A stretch of 64,000 bases of DNA from Larix kaempferi (GCA_027924585.1 BSBM01000370.1:30897501-30961500), one strand, 5' to 3'. Positions 11,822 to 24,800 are shown, counted from the first letter of the stretch. Made by a program: numbers and translations. Notes: generated by a model from the sequence alone, not told the origin.

Positions 11822-13640
11822 GATCTTGACACCCCTTATTTTACATATGATTCTGAATCAGAGATACGCATATTTACAACTCCATCTAGCCCCATTATTG
11901 GCGTGACTTCCAACTCCTTTTACATCGGGTTCATTGGTGGTGAGTCCACTACTAGCCTAGCTACCACTTCAAAATCCATCCCCGTTATACCATATGTAGG
12001 CCCCACACCTAGTATTCCTGTAAATACATCCATCCCTGTGGTTAGTGGATTTATTACAACTACTGTCTCATTGGTGACTAGTAGCACACTTGGGGGCACT
12101 GACCCTTCCTACACGATTCCCCCACCTTTTACTAGGGGTCCCTCAATCCCCATCATGACCCACACCATTTCTCCACCCATTGGGGGCAGTGGCCCCACTA
12201 TTTCCGCTACAACTAGAACACACGCCCTTGTAACCATGTCACATCCTTCTGCCATTTTTCCATTCATGGCTAGCCTCAACCTCCCTGATCTAGCCATATT
12301 GACCAATGACCCAATTCGACATGACCCCACTTGGCCTCACATGCCTACCAAACTCCCTTCGAACATCCCTAAGTTTGAAGGAAAGTCAGGTGAGGACCCC
12401 TAGAACCACATCATGTCCTTCCACTTATGGTGTTCCTCCAACTCCATAGTGGATGACTCCATTCGCCTTCGCCTTTTACAATGGACCCTTACTAGCTCTG
12501 CAGCTAAGTGGTACATCGAACAACCTCATGGGACACATTCCACCTTTACATCCATTCCTTTGAATTTCCTGTAGTTCTTTCAGTTACCAATCCTTTATGA
12601 CGCTGGTGTAGAGATCCTATTGTCTTGCAGACAGAACACGGCTACCCACATCACTGACCATATTCATGAGTGGCATAAACATCAAAGTTTATGTAAGATC
12701 AAGTTAGATAACCACATCTTCCTAGATTGGTTCTTAAAATCTCTTATCTCGGTTATTGCCAAGGATGTGGCATTTGAACGGCCTCAAACCGAAGAAGAAG
12801 CCATTCTAAAGGCCCAGCAATTTGAACTCATCTATGCTCTGTCAAGCTACTTATATTCCATTTTACCTTATTCTCCCCACAACGATTCCTCCCAGAAAGA
12901 TGTGTCAGGGGCATCCCATGCTACCGAGGGCACTATTGGACACATTGTGTCTCATAGTCAACCTTATACTGTTATGCCCCCTGCTAGCTCCCTGGCTTAT
13001 AACCCCACACCTAATTTCGTCATGAGTGGCCCCAACCTTTCGAGTTCCACAGAACATTTTGGAGAAACACCTCTGTATGCTCCCATGGCCAAATTCCCTC
13101 ATGTCCACGTACCTTCGTGTCCAATGCATTGTTACGGTCATGCACAACCAACATACACTCCTCTTGCGGCACCTCTTGCTTATTACCACCAACAACCTGC
13201 ACCGACACAATTGCAAGCCCCTCCTGCTTATTATCCCCCGCCGAAAGCACCCTCACAACCTCAAGCCCCCCCAACTTACTATCCACTGCTGGAAGCACCA
13301 GCACCTGCTCAACCACGGAATCCTCCTACCCCCCAAGGGAAATTTTATGCCCAACAACATCAACAACAAAACCAGCCTGCCTAAAGAAACCAGCAAGGCC
13401 AACAAAATCAGTCAAAAGGACGTAACCAGGGAAACAATCAACCCCTAGATTGTGGCGTCCAACCACCCAATCCCCCAAACAAGAACGATGCCACCCTAGC
13501 TAATCAAAACCCTGATCGACCACCTCCTCAAGGAAAGAACCCTAATTTACGTACAAACCACTTGTGTTCGATCTATGGGGTATATAGACATTATACACAC
13601 AATTGTCCCCATTTGGAGTGAGCTCGCCAAATTTGGACTG
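11822..13640 (+). pseudogene. Gypsy-1 gag (capsid and first zinc knuckle)
   Basis: This stretch encodes the structural Gag protein that builds the virus-like particle. A Ser/Thr/Pro-rich N-terminal part (from about 11822) leads into the capsid-type domain from about 12340 (PKFEGKSGEDP, then RLLQWTL and AAKWYI, the usual retrotransposon gag landmarks) to about 12860. A Pro/Gln/Tyr-rich linker follows, with AYYP-type repeats (13170-13380). The zinc knuckle at about 13563-13620 reads CSIYGVYRHYTHNC, with the second cysteine changed to tyrosine. In-frame stops occur at 12401 and 13382. The start is uncertain because the frame is open upstream of 11903 without a clear ATG. Confidence 0.75.
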
Positions 13641-14275
13641 ATGACGCCCAATGCCAAGAACATGTTGCCCCACCAGCACCACCTAACCCCCCGCAACCTA
13701 ATGCATAGCCTATGGTGTTGCAGAATCCCCTACCCACGCAAGGAATAGTGAACACCCAAATGTTGGCTCCCCCTCAAGGGGCTGCGACACCACAACAACA
13801 AATCAGCTATGTTGCACCTGCTAGTCAACCCAAGGACTCGAGTACCCATCACCTTCTAATGATGTCATCGGCTGATGTCAACCTCCAAACACGCAGAAAT
13901 TAGTATGGTTCTACCACCGAAACCATTCCCGCCGACAAGGCTGCTAATTCTCTTCCCATTCATCAGTCATTACGCATACCCGTAACACCGTAGGATGGGG
14001 CCCCTAAAGCTCCCTGCTTCCCATTACGTCGCATTAACAACAACCCCAACGCTCATGCTGCCCCCAATTATAATATCGTGGATGACTTATCCCAATCCCC
14101 TGCTGCTATATCAACCCTCGAGGTTTTGAAAAATTGTCCCGCACATCGCAAAACATTCTTATCCACTATTGGTGTGATAGACCCTTCCAACTCATGGATG
14201 ATAGCATTCGATTTAGACCAATTTGAACCACGTATGCATTCCACATTAGCATTCCAAGTTTCTGTGTCAATCTAG

Positions 14276-14932
14276 AATCTTGTTATCCATCTATGCATCA
14301 TCGATGAGGGTGCCTCTATATGCATTATGTCTACATTCATGTGTCAGAATCTCAGATCCCCTACACTACAGCCATCCACGACCACCTTACCAGCTTACGA
14401 TGGCCACTAGGCTCAACCCCAAGGCCTCCTGGCCAACATTCTAGTCCAATTGGATGGGAAAACTATCCTTATCGACATTGAGGTCATCAACGCACAACTT
14501 GATTATAACCTCCTACTTGGACGCAGTTACATGTACACCATGAAGGTTGTTTCTTCATCATCCTTCTGCATTATGATGTTCCCCCATGAGGGATGGGTTG
14601 TTAAGATTGATCAACTTACATATTACAACCTAAATGCCCCCACTACACCAGAAAACATTCTCCCCATGGTTGAACAACCTGTTCTTGGTGCACCCACCTC
14701 TTTGGTTTCCACTGTTGGACCTGGAATTTACTCGGAGACTCCCATGACCTCTACTTTTCGGTCTGTTGCACCCCCTCCGACGAAAGTGGAGATATCTAAT
14801 CTATGCACCATTTCATCCAAACAAATGGTTCCTAACTCGCAACCACCTTTGCTGCTGCAACCACCATCGATACCTAGTCATGTTGGAGAAACACCTATCC
14901 ACACTATCCCATTCTTGTTCCCACCTTCATGA
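14276..14932 (+). pseudogene. Gypsy-1 aspartic protease
   Basis: The retroviral-type protease cleaves the Gag-Pol polyprotein. The catalytic motif, DSGA in active enzymes, reads IIDEGASICIM here (about 14308-14340), so the serine after the catalytic aspartate is lost. The second landmark, DYNLLLGRSYMYTM (about 14500-14541), matches the DYNLLLGRxW block of Tat-type proteases. A stop lies between the two. Downstream is a Pro/Thr-rich linker to 14932. The frame matches that of the gag pieces. Confidence 0.72.
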
Positions 14933-15689
14933 TTAGTAAGTGCACCCGTCATGGCCACACTAAATCTCCCAGGATTAACATTAGGTCTTACCATATGGTA
15001 CCTACTTGCTCCTACTCCTCCCCCGACACCACACGTCGTTCTCCAACCAGTCCAATCGATTAACACTGCTAACCACCCACCTCCTGGTGTGGCGACCACA
15101 TCTAAATCCAACCTTGCCCCTCCACCACCCAAAAGCGTTGGGGGCCAAAGGACCGCAAAATTACAATGCCCCACAGACAAAGAAACCCGTGAAACCTCCC
15201 CCTCCATTCCGTGCACCTCCTAAGTGCTCTTTATGTGATGACTTGGGCCATGATACCCATAACTGTCCATAATTGCCAAACCTTCAAGTGCACATGAAAA
15301 CATTGGATGATGATCCCAATATTCTGGTCATTGAATTGGATACCACCCCTAAACAATGCAACACGTCAATGCTCACCAACCACTCTTGCGCCATATGCGG
15401 AGTCTACGGTCATTATTCACATCATTTCCCAGATCTACCCAAATATAGATTGGTTCTCCATGAGCTGAATCACTCTTCTTTAGAGTCATCCATCACCACT
15501 ATTTAGGAGATTCATCCCCCTAAATCCTCCTCCTTGGGAGAAATTAACACTATTTACATGATTTCCACGGAGGGTGAACCCATTTCGCCTCTAGCTTCTA
15601 GCCTCCCCTCTACCAATTTGTCAACATAGTTCTTTCGTAGTGGCAAAGAAATCCTCAAAGTACTAACCACACCCGACTACCCTTGGGAT
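14933..15689 (+). pseudogene. Gypsy-1 linker with two further zinc knuckles
   Basis: Between protease and reverse transcriptase are two more CCHC-type knuckles. CSLCDDLGHDTHNC (about 15228-15269) has all four ligands, and CAICGVYGHYSHHF (about 15388-15429) has lost its last cysteine. The last closely resembles the gag knuckle near 13563, with the same NHxC, GVYxHY and final P/L spacing. This suggests duplication of the gag tail to a site after the protease. The reading frame shifts near 15100. Confidence 0.65.
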
Positions 15690-16960
15690 GATATGCACCA
15701 CCGATCCTATCTCATTCCTAAGGATTCTACCACTACTGTGGCCAACCAACTTTCGATCGAATCAAAGGACTTCCTCCCTGATAAGGTGGACTATTTTAAG
15801 AACCAAATCCCATCTCTCGATGCCTTCGAGGAAGGTAATATGGCCAACATTTCACCAACCTATCACATTGATATTTTTCATCCACCTGGTCCATCTAGGA
15901 TCATTAGGTTAGGCGCTTCTTGTACCAAAGACTAGATCCATGCCTATAAGAAGCTCTTCCAAGATTTCATGATGTCTTTGCTTGGTCCTATACCAAGATG
16001 CCTAATCTCAACCCCGCCATTGTTGAACACCATATTGATACTTGGCCGGATGTCCCACCCATTCGCCAAAAGAAACGTCCCATCCACCCATCCAAGATCC
16101 CCACTGTCAAAGTTGAGATTGAGAAACTACGTAAGGCCGGTTTCATTTATCCCATCTCTTACACCACCTGGGTTTCCAATCATGTGTCAGTTAACAAAAA
16201 ATAGGGCACCATTTGCGTCTGTACCGATTTTCGTGATTTAAATCGAGCTTGTCCTAAAGACAACTTCCCCACTCCTTTCATTGAGCAACTTATTGATGCA
16301 TGTGCGGGACATAATATTCTATCCTTCATGGATGGTTTCTCTGTATATAATCAAATTCACATTCACAGGGAAGATCAATATAAGACTGCTTTCACTACCG
16401 CATGGGGCACCTTTTCCTATCGCGTCATGCCTTTCAGTCTTAAAAATTTTGGTGCCACATTCCTTCGGGCCATGACATATTGCTTTCATGATTTGTCTCA
16501 TATGATTCTAGTCTACCTAGACGACCTCATGGCTCGATCTAAGAAATGGTCCAACCATGTAAACGGCCTCTGGCAAGTTTTTTTGCGTTGTCATAAGTAT
16601 ATAGTTCGCTTGAACCCCCTCAAGTGTGTATTTTGCGTTCCTACAGGCCAGTTGTTGGGTTTTATCATTTCCCAAAAAGGAATTGTCGTTGATTCTTTGA
16701 AGGTTCAATCCATCCTTGACCTCCCAACCCCGCATACATTACGCCAATTACAGATCCTTCAAGGGAAATCCAACTTTCTTTGTCACTTCGTTCCAGACTA
16801 TGCTATGATAGTTCATGGTTTCCTTCGCTTGCTTTGCACCCACGTTCCTTTTGTTTGGGATGAACAAGCACAAGTGGCTTTTGAAGCCCTCAAAAAATCC
16901 TTGACGAACGCCCCGTTGATTTCACCGCCTGACTTCTCAAAGGATTTTATCCTTTACGTT
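15690..16960 (+). pseudogene. Gypsy-1 reverse transcriptase
   Basis: The RT copies element RNA into DNA in the particle. Blocks seen in order: a WPDVPPIRQKKRP lead-in (about 16045), then TDFRDLNRACPKDNFPTP (about 16218-16271), SFMDGFSVYNQIHI (the SFMDGFSGYNQI block, about 16324), the MPFSLKNFGATF block (about 16430), and the catalytic VYLDDLMARS (about 16511-16540), where YLDD keeps both metal-binding aspartates. The thumb and connection follow to about 16960 (FVWDEQAQVAFEALK). A TAG at 16202-16204 breaks the frame just before the DFRDLN block, and a frame change lies near 15950. Confidence 0.85.
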
Positions 16961-17384
16961 TCGACATCCGACTGTCGTTTCAGGAGTGCTTGTTCAAGAA
17001 GACAGTGCACGACAAGAACATGTTATTTATTATGTGAGCTAGATCTTATCCATCCCAAAACTACATTCCCCCCATTAGGAGAAGTTGGCCCTTGCCATTG
17101 TCTTCTCAGTCTAAAATGTTTGTGGTCACTATCTCTTGAGTCTCCATCTTCTTCAAGGCCGCATGGCTAAATGTGTCATCATACTTCAAGAATACAACCT
17201 CATGTTCACTACACCCAAGAGCACCAAATCCTTTGCATTGGAACAACTCATGACGGATTTACCATCCTCATCTACATCACCACCAATCAATACCAGCTTA
17301 CCTAACGACCACGTGTTTATCATTTCGTCGGATGACTCCTGGTACGACGATATCCTAGTGTACCTATGCACACAGAAATTTTGA
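16940..17384 (+). pseudogene. Gypsy-1 native RNase H and connection
   Basis: The gypsy-type RNase H removes RNA from the RNA/DNA hybrid. It begins at DFSKDFILYVSTSDC (about 16932-16976), where the usual active-site aspartate is hard to assign. A frameshift follows in the 16975-17130 stretch. The frame recovers at LQGRMAKCVIILQEYNL and continues through TKSFALEQLMTDLP. The centre of the domain is badly damaged. The next coding block is the integrase zinc-binding region with no other RNase H between them, so the additional RNase H of this element must lie elsewhere (29460-29888). Confidence 0.7.
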
Positions 17385-18498
17385 TCTGATATCGGTCACA
17401 ATGATCGCCATCGCATATGTCATCATGACTCGCGTTATCTCCTCCTTGGCGATGTCCTGTATCGGTGCAGTGTCGACACAATTTTACGTCGATGCCTCAC
17501 TCGAGACGAGGTTGAACAAGTTCTCAACGATTTTCATAGTGGAGCTTGCGGCGGTCATTTCTTCGGGATGGCCACTACTCAAAAGGTTATCCGCGTTGGG
17601 TATTTTTGGCCCACCCTCTTTATTGATTGCATTACAATAGTAAAAAATTCCCTAAATTTCCATCTCTTTTCTCCCAAGGTGAGGACCCCTCCCGCCCCCC
17701 TCCATCTAGTTATCACCATTGGCCTTTTCTATAAATTGGCCATTGATTTTATGGAGTGTAACTCCCCCTCGGTGAACGAGCATAAATACATCATTGTGGT
17801 TTTCGACTATTTCACCAAATGGGCAGAGGCCATGCCTACTTTTAACTGCAAAGATGATACTACAGCCCATTTCTTTTTTAACCACATCATCACTCGGTTC
17901 TGGGTCCCTAAGAAACTTGTATCCGACCATGGCAAACATTTTGAGGACTTCATCTGGAAGGAGTTGTTGACTTTTCTCAAATTTGAACATCAGTGTGCTT
18001 CCTCCTATTACCCCCAAGGGAATGGCCAAGTTGAGGCTATTTATAAAATTCTGAATACCATCCTTCAACGCACTGTGAACAACCATAACTACAAATGGCA
18101 CCATATTCTCTTTCCTGCACTTTGGGCGTACCTCACTTCCACTAAGACTTCCACGGGTTTTACCCCTTTTCATTTGGTTCATGGTGTCGAGTCTGTCCTT
18201 CCAATCGAGTGCTAGATTCCCGTGTTACATATTGCTATGAACTCCTCTTGGAAACATCATCGCTTGAGCAATGCTTAATCCTTTTGGAACAAGCCAACGA
18301 ATATCATCGAACAACCTTACATACCATTGATGCAGCGAATAACCGTTTCAAATCCGGCTACGATAAGCACGTCCACCCATGCAATTTCCGCGAAGGAGAT
18401 CTAGTCCTTGTTTATGACCAAGCACATGACAAGACTGGTAAAGGAAAGTTTGAATCCATGTGGAAAGGCCCATACATTGTCCACACCTTCCTAGGACA
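17385..18498 (+). pseudogene. Gypsy-1 integrase and C-terminal part, up to copia-2
   Basis: Integrase joins element DNA to the genome. The HHCC zinc region keeps its histidines (DFHSGACGGH, about 17530-17558), but the cysteine pair normally reading CPKC is lost (KNSLNFHLF). The core has the first aspartate in AIDFMEC (about 17736), the second in VSDHGKHF (about 17920) and the glutamate in GNGQVEAIYK (about 18018-18047), so the DDE triad survives. A frame change occurs near 18210. The C-terminal part with KGPYIVHTFLG (about 18466-18498) is cut by copia-2 and resumes at 29267. Confidence 0.85.
18494..18498 (+). repeat. Target-site duplication GGACA, left copy (copia-2)
   Basis: GGACA directly precedes the copia-2 5' LTR and recurs at 29267-29271 directly after its 3' LTR. 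It is a perfect 5-bp duplication within the gypsy-1 integrase C-terminal frame. Confidence 0.93.
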
Positions 18499-19177
18499 TG
18501 TTGGAACATTTAAAAAACCCACTATGTCATTTTAGACTTAGGATAAAATTAATTAATCATTTATGATTAATTTCCTGAGTTTTGACTAGGTAGAATAGGC
18601 CAGTTTTGTCTTTTAGGGGACCACACACTATCCTCATTCACAAAAACGAATTTGGATAGATTCTGGATAATGTTTCCTTGGATTCTTTCTGATTTTATTT
18701 CATTCCTGAATTAGAAAGACACTATCTTGATTTAGTTAGCTTTGTCCTGTTTTCTCTACTTTCTAGTGGAAAAGATAAAGCTAGTTTACTTGGAATCTTT
18801 TTCCACTTGACCAATTCAACCTCCACACCATATCTAACCTTCTAAATACATAATTACTTTCAATTTACCTCACTCGTGAGCTTCCATACCATACTGAATA
18901 AATTCGTGAGCCTCTAGGACATTTTTGGAAACTGCTTTTGCCACCTAGGGGTTTTTTTGCCTTTTTCTAATCCTTTTCTTTTTGCTCTTTCCATATTGCC
19001 TCAAAGGAATTCGATTTTCTCCATGGAGGATATATTATATATTTTTATCATATCAATGAATAATATACATGGTGATTTCCACAATTTATTTTCTCTATTC
19101 TTCTTATTTCATTGTCTGAAATATTCCATTGTGAAATTGTCTTATGAATCTAGTTCCTAGTAATTAAAAATATCACA
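18499..19177 (+). repeat. Copia-2 5' LTR
   Basis: It runs from TGTTGGAACATTT to TATCACA. It matches 28589-29266 over its whole length. Confidence 0.93.
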
Positions 19178-19189
19178 TGGTATCAGAGA
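19178..19189 (+). other. Copia-2 primer-binding site
   Basis: TGGTATCAGAGA abuts the 5' LTR and is complementary to the 3' end of initiator tRNA-Met apart from the last base, as usual for plant copia elements. Confidence 0.85.
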
Positions 19190-19257
19190 TAGCTTGATTC
19201 AAAGCAATTTCCAAGAGTTTTTTTTGCAGGTATTTCCATCACCGGGAGCGCATCAGT

Positions 19258-19834
19258 ATGGAGAAAAATCAAGCCAAAGCTGTGACTCTCACTCCCTTCA
19301 ATTTCTTTGACTGGAAGGTGCATATGATCATCGAGCTTAAGAGCAAAGGATTGTATAGAATCACTATGGGGATTGAAACTGAGCCAGGAGTTGTTGCATT
19401 AAAATACAAATGGTTTCATAGGCTTGATGAAGCTTATGGTTTACTTTGTCTCTCTATATCTCTAGATCTTCCATTCCATATTGATTCTCTATCCACTCCA
19501 AATGAAGTGTGGACAAAGCTAGAATCTCTCTTTGGAAAACAGGACGAGCTCAAAGGTCATTTGTTGGAGATTGAGCTGATCTCTCTTAGTCCAAGTAATT
19601 TCGATTCTATGGAGGACATCATCTCAAAATTCAAGAACCTAGTGCTTCAACTCAATAAATGTGGCATAGAGAAGAAGGATAAGCAATTAATCCTCACTAT
19701 TCTGTCAAAACTGAGTTCAGAATACTGAGTATTTGTGTCTACTTTTCATTCTACAAGACTTACAGTTCCCAAGTGGAAGATGCCAACCTTGGAGGCATTC
19801 ATTGATTCACTCACTCAGGGGAAGGGCAAGCTAG
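19258..19834 (+). pseudogene. Copia-2 gag, N-terminal part before copia-1
   Basis: A Ty1/copia Gag (UBN2-type) starts at ATG 19258. It has the N-terminal LTPFNFFDWKVHM block, the VWTKLESLFG block (about residues 80-90), and the FKNLVLQLNKCG and LSKLSSEY blocks. A TGA at 19726-19728 interrupts it, after which the same frame continues through MPTLEAFIDSLTQGKGKL until copia-1 cuts it at 19835. The frame resumes on the far side at about 27048 with IQMRDQSPSKD, as expected for one uninterrupted gag before copia-1 arrived. Confidence 0.88.
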
Positions 19835-20435
19835 TGTTAAATTTTGAGCATTAATTCACAATACTCTAGGATCTTTACTGAGAGAATAACATATACAGTA
19901 TATCAATGCATGATAATCACAATAAGTATGACAAGCATCACAAGAATCAAAAGCATACGAGACCAGAGACACAGAGTTTCCGTGGGGAAAACCCTAAGGT
20001 GAAAAACCCCACAACTTCCTCAGAGATAGAGAGAGCAATGGCTCAACCAAAGTACAACCAAAATACACAGATATAGTTTCCTAGTAGAAGATGATCCTCC
20101 TCCTCACTAGTGCGCCACTTTCTGAGTGAGAGAAATGTACTTTTTCGAATGATCTAAATAGAGATCACTTGATCTCTATTTATACTAACCTGTTTTCCCA
20201 GTGACCTTATCGGGCCGACTTGTCTAGCTAGGTACATCCACATTATAATATATATTTTAGGGCCGACCCCACACATGGTGGTCTAATAACCCATCGAAAA
20301 GTACACACACTTGCGACACTTGTCAATCCACATGACGACACTTCCTTATAGAGGAATGACACATCTCTTATAAGAGTACAATAAATATATATAAAATACA
20401 CAGATGAAATACATTCCGAAGTTACATATACATCA
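19835..20435 (-). repeat. Copia-1 3' LTR (left copy)
   Basis: On the plus strand it runs from TGTTAAATTTTGAGC to ATACATCA. It carries a minus-strand TATA box (20177-20184). An 11-13 bp stretch near 20050 is absent from the other copy. Confidence 0.93.
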
Positions 20436-20436
20436 A

Positions 20437-20449
20437 CACTCCCTCTTAA
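20437..20449 (-). other. Copia-1 polypurine tract
   Basis: The minus strand reads TTAAGAGGGAGTG just upstream of the 3' LTR. This is the plus-strand DNA primer site of copia elements. Confidence 0.75.
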
Positions 20450-21855
20450 CTAGGAAGGTATTTCTCCACACAGATCTGCTAGACAAGTCTTCTTCTCGGG
20501 ATCATCGTCGTCGATGCATCGTCATCATCATTGTCACTGTTGCTGCTATCTCAACCAATCTCTGAATCTACTCGTCATAGGAAGTTCTACATAGCCAGTC
20601 CTTTTTCATACTGGATGTAGACCCACCTCCTGCAGGTCTTCATCATCACTGGCCATACTGTGGAATTCTCAGGACTTATTACGTGCGTCACAAAACCTGG
20701 CTACAGCATCCCAGGCTATTATGAGCACACAGCTCTACCTGTAGGATCTCCTAGGAGCACATTACATGTGACCCATCACAAAACCTGGCTGAAGCATCCC
20801 AGGCTGTTACAAGCACATGGCTCTACTTGTCAGATCTCCCAGGAGCACATTACATGTGATCTCACCACAAAACCTGGCTGAAGCATCCCAGGCTATTACG
20901 AGCACACATCTCTACCTATCGGATCTCCCAGGAGCACATTACATGTGGTCAACCACAAAACCTGGCTAAAGCATCTGAGGCCTTTTTCATCCTGTCCAGA
21001 TCTCCCAAGAGCAAATTACATGTGGTCATGGAAAAACCTGGCTGAAGCATCTGAGGCCTTTTTCATCCTGTCCAGATCTCCCAGGAGCAAATTACATGCC
21101 ATAGGAAAAAACCTCGCAAGAGCATCTCAGTATGTTACAGGTACACAACTCCGACATGAAGATCTCCCACGGCACAAATTATATGTCCTCCCAGAGCAAT
21201 GTCTCGAAAGAGCATCCCAGGATGTTATGGGTATGCAACTTCGACCTATAGGATCTCCTAGACATGCTCATCTGCACAACCTGATCCACGGCCACAAAGT
21301 ATCATCTGATACTCATCATACATCATCCTGATGTACACATGATCATCCTGATCATCATCACTGCAACATCCTGCTGGATGTCATCTAGATAAGCTCATCA
21401 TCCACGATCACCCTGATCATGCAATGCATCCATCTGATGCACACCAAGTATCTACCTGATACATATCATCATACATAGTGTATCCATCTGATACATAGAT
21501 ACATGATCCACACAATGTATCCATCAACATACATGATCTACCTGATCATACCTGATACATATCAATATACATGATCCAAGCATCCAAGATGATGCATATA
21601 CAAAATACATACAAATGATCCAACCGATCATATCCAGCATCCAACATGATGCGTACATACATATAAATGATCCAACTGATCATATCTAGCATCCAACATG
21701 ATGCATACATACATATACATATAAATGATCCAACTGATCATACAAAGCAGAAACTAGAACATCATCCTGATGCTCATCATCCAGAGCTTACATCCACAGC
21801 CATGTGAAGGATCCTCCTTCCAACATGCTTGGAATGGCTTCAGCAAATGTGTCCA
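20450..21855 (-). repeat. Copia-1 tandem-repeat-rich 3' tail
   Basis: Between the pol stop and the polypurine tract are about 1.4 kb of non-coding repeats. At 20685-21262 are six or seven units of about 75-88 bp sharing AAAACCTGGCTGAAGCATC and CTCCCAGGAGCA. At about 21570-21750 are three units of about 57-62 bp sharing ATCCAACATGATGC and AAATGATCCAACTGATCAT. A typical copia element has almost no sequence here. Short open frames in the repeats are by-products. Confidence 0.82.
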
Positions 21856-24800
21856 TCACTTCTTCCTCGAAGTTTCCTCGATCTGAAGAACACCAAGCCT
21901 CTCCCTGAAGTACTTGAACTTCACCCTGGCTAGTGGCTTCGTCAGCACATCTGCAATCTGCTCGTCCGTCGCAACATACAGGAGCTTCACAGCTCCTCTC
22001 TACACCATATCCCTGATATAGTGATATTTGATCTCTATGTGTTTCGACCTGTCATGAAACACTGGATTCTCAGATAGCTTCACACAACTCTGGTTATCAC
22101 AGAAGATACCAGTAGCATCCAATGGGAGATCAAATAACTCAGACAGTAGCTTCCATAGCCATACTGCCTCACAACTAGCTGAACAGGCTGGAACATACTC
22201 TACCTTAGCTGTACTCAGTGCTACGCAGGACTGCTTCCTGATAAACCAAGAGATCACACCTGATCCCATACTGAAGCAGCACCCAGATGTGCTCTTCCTA
22301 TCTGCAACACTGCCAGCCCAATCTGAATCAACACAACTCTGCAAGTTAAACTTTTGATTCGCTTCATACTTGAGCCCATAATCCACTGTAGCCTTTAGGT
22401 ACCTTAGAACATGCTTTACAGCAACCAGGTGAACACTCCTCGGATCCGTCAGGAACTGGCTCAACGTGTTCACATCAAAGCAAATATCCGGTCTCATGTT
22501 CGTCAGGTACATCAAGGACCCAATCATCTGACGATACATAGAGACATCAACCGACTCAGATGAAGCATCGGATAGAAGCTTCAGATTCGATGCCATAGGT
22601 GTGGCCATGGCCTTGCAATCCATCATCCTGAATCTCTTCAATATATCTACTGTGTACTTCCCTTGACCAAGGAAGATCCTACCTGCACTCTGCCACACCT
22701 CCATATCTAGGAAATAATGCATCATTCCCAAATATTTCATATCGAACTCAGCAACAAGATTCCTCTTAGTATCTGTAATCAATCTGTCATCTCCTGTTAC
22801 AAATAAGTCATCCACATACAGGAGTAGAACCACAGGATTCACTTCTTCAACCTTGTAGTAAAGGTTGGAATCAACTTTATTCTTGGTAAAGCCCAAACTA
22901 GATAGGAAACTGTCCATCCTACCATACCAGGTTCTGGGAGCTTGTTTCAAGCCATACAAGGCTTTCTTCAATCTACACACATATGACTCCCTATCATGTA
23001 TTTCAAAACCGAGTGGCTGCTCCACATATACTTCCTCTTCAACTACACCATTCAAGAAAGCAGTCTTGAGATCCATCTGGTGTATTTTCCATTTCATTGC
23101 TGTATCCAGGGCAAGTACTGTTCTGATGGAAGTATACCTGGCTACAGGTGCAAAAGTTTCTTCATAATCTATTCCCTCTTTTTTAGAGAAGCCACGAGCT
23201 ACGAATCTTGCCTTGTATTTCTCCACACTGCCATCTGCAGCATGCTTGATTTTGTAAATCCATTTGGAAGTCACAACAGACTTCTCTTAAAGTCTTGGGA
23301 CAACATCCCAATCATCATTCTTCATTATTGATTGATATTCCTCAACCATGGCATCCTTCCATTCTTTCTTTTTCGTTGCTTCTTCATAACTAGAAGGCTC
23401 TTTGTTCATAATCTCACAGAGTAAAGCAACATAGCTGGTATGTGATCTGGTTCTCTTCTTTGCTCTGTGTTCCTCTTCTGGAATTCCAAATCTTTCTGCA
23501 TCTTGAATGAGCTCTCTAGACCATGCAGGTTTCCTCTTGTGAGAGTTATCCTCACGGGGTGGATCTATAGGTTCTTGCATATCTTCAAACTCACGAACAA
23601 CTTCTAGAACTGCTTCAGTCACGGTAGTGTCTTGAAATCTAGTTTCCTTAGGTTCTTCATAAACTTCGATTGGTGCCTTCCTTGATTTGATGAATGCTGA
23701 GTTCTCATCAAATGTCACATCCCTGCTGACATCAATCTTCTTGAACCCTGGAAAGTATATTCTGTAAGACTTCGAGCTTTCACTGTAACCCACAAAGATA
23801 CCCTTCTTTCCTGAAGGATCTAGTTTGGTCCTCTTTTCCTTTGGGACATGAGTGAATACTGGACAACCAAATATTCTGAGATGGCTGACTTCAGGTTTCT
23901 TACCAGAAAAGACCTCTTCTGGTGTCTTGTTGTCCAATATCTTGTGGGGTGTTCTGTTCTGCACATATACATCTGTTCTAGCTGCTTATGCCCATAGATG
24001 CATAGGTAGATCCTGGTCATGGAGTATTGCTCTTGCTGCTTCCATGATAGTTCTGTTCTTCGTTTCTGCAACTCCATTCTGTTGAGGATTATAAGGAGCA
24101 TTCAACTCCCTCTTAATCCCTGAATCACTACAAAGCTTCTTGAAGTCACCTAAGGTGAATTCTCGACCATTGTCGGATCTGAATGTTTTGATCTTCTTGT
24201 CAGTTTGATTTTCCATCAAGGTTTTGAATTCCTTAAACTTATCAAACACCTCATCTTTGTTCTTCAAGAAGTATACCCAAGTCTTCCTGGAGAAGTCATC
24301 AATAAATGAGACATAGTAAACATACCCACTTAGAGAACTGGATGACATAGGACCACATACATCTGAGTGGATGATTTCCAGGATGTCTTTTGCCTTGCTT
24401 TCACTACTTGGGAAAGCCTTCTTAATGTTCTTACCTTTTGCACATCCTTTGCAAACACCTTCATGTTTGGTCTTGATTTCAGGAAGACCCTCTATAGCCT
24501 TGCTTGCAATTGGAAGTGCTCTATAGTGCATATGAGGAAGTCTTCTATGCCAAAGTTCACTTGGCTCCATGGATTCATGCACCATGGCATGTTCAGGTTG
24601 TCCCTTCAATTTAAACAAACCTCCCTCTTGCTCTCCAATCACTACTGCATCATCTATGTTCTTTCCCTTTGGCCACATTAGAACTTGGCCATCCACAAAT
24701 GCAACCCTCATGCCTTTTGCATCTAATGCAGAGATGGAGAGTAAGTTCTTCTTGAGCCCAGGTACATAAAGAACTTCTTTCATCTTCAAAGATTTTCCAG

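Noticed and set aside
12905-13316. Minus-strand frames over the gag linker
   Set aside because: Shadows of the Pro/Gln-rich gag linker; no independent support.
17706-18182. 158-codon minus-strand frame
   Set aside because: It is the shadow of the gypsy-1 integrase core on the opposite strand.
20685-21262. Regular repeats that might suggest a CRISPR-like array
   Set aside because: The units are contiguous tandem copies without unique spacers, inside a plant copia element.
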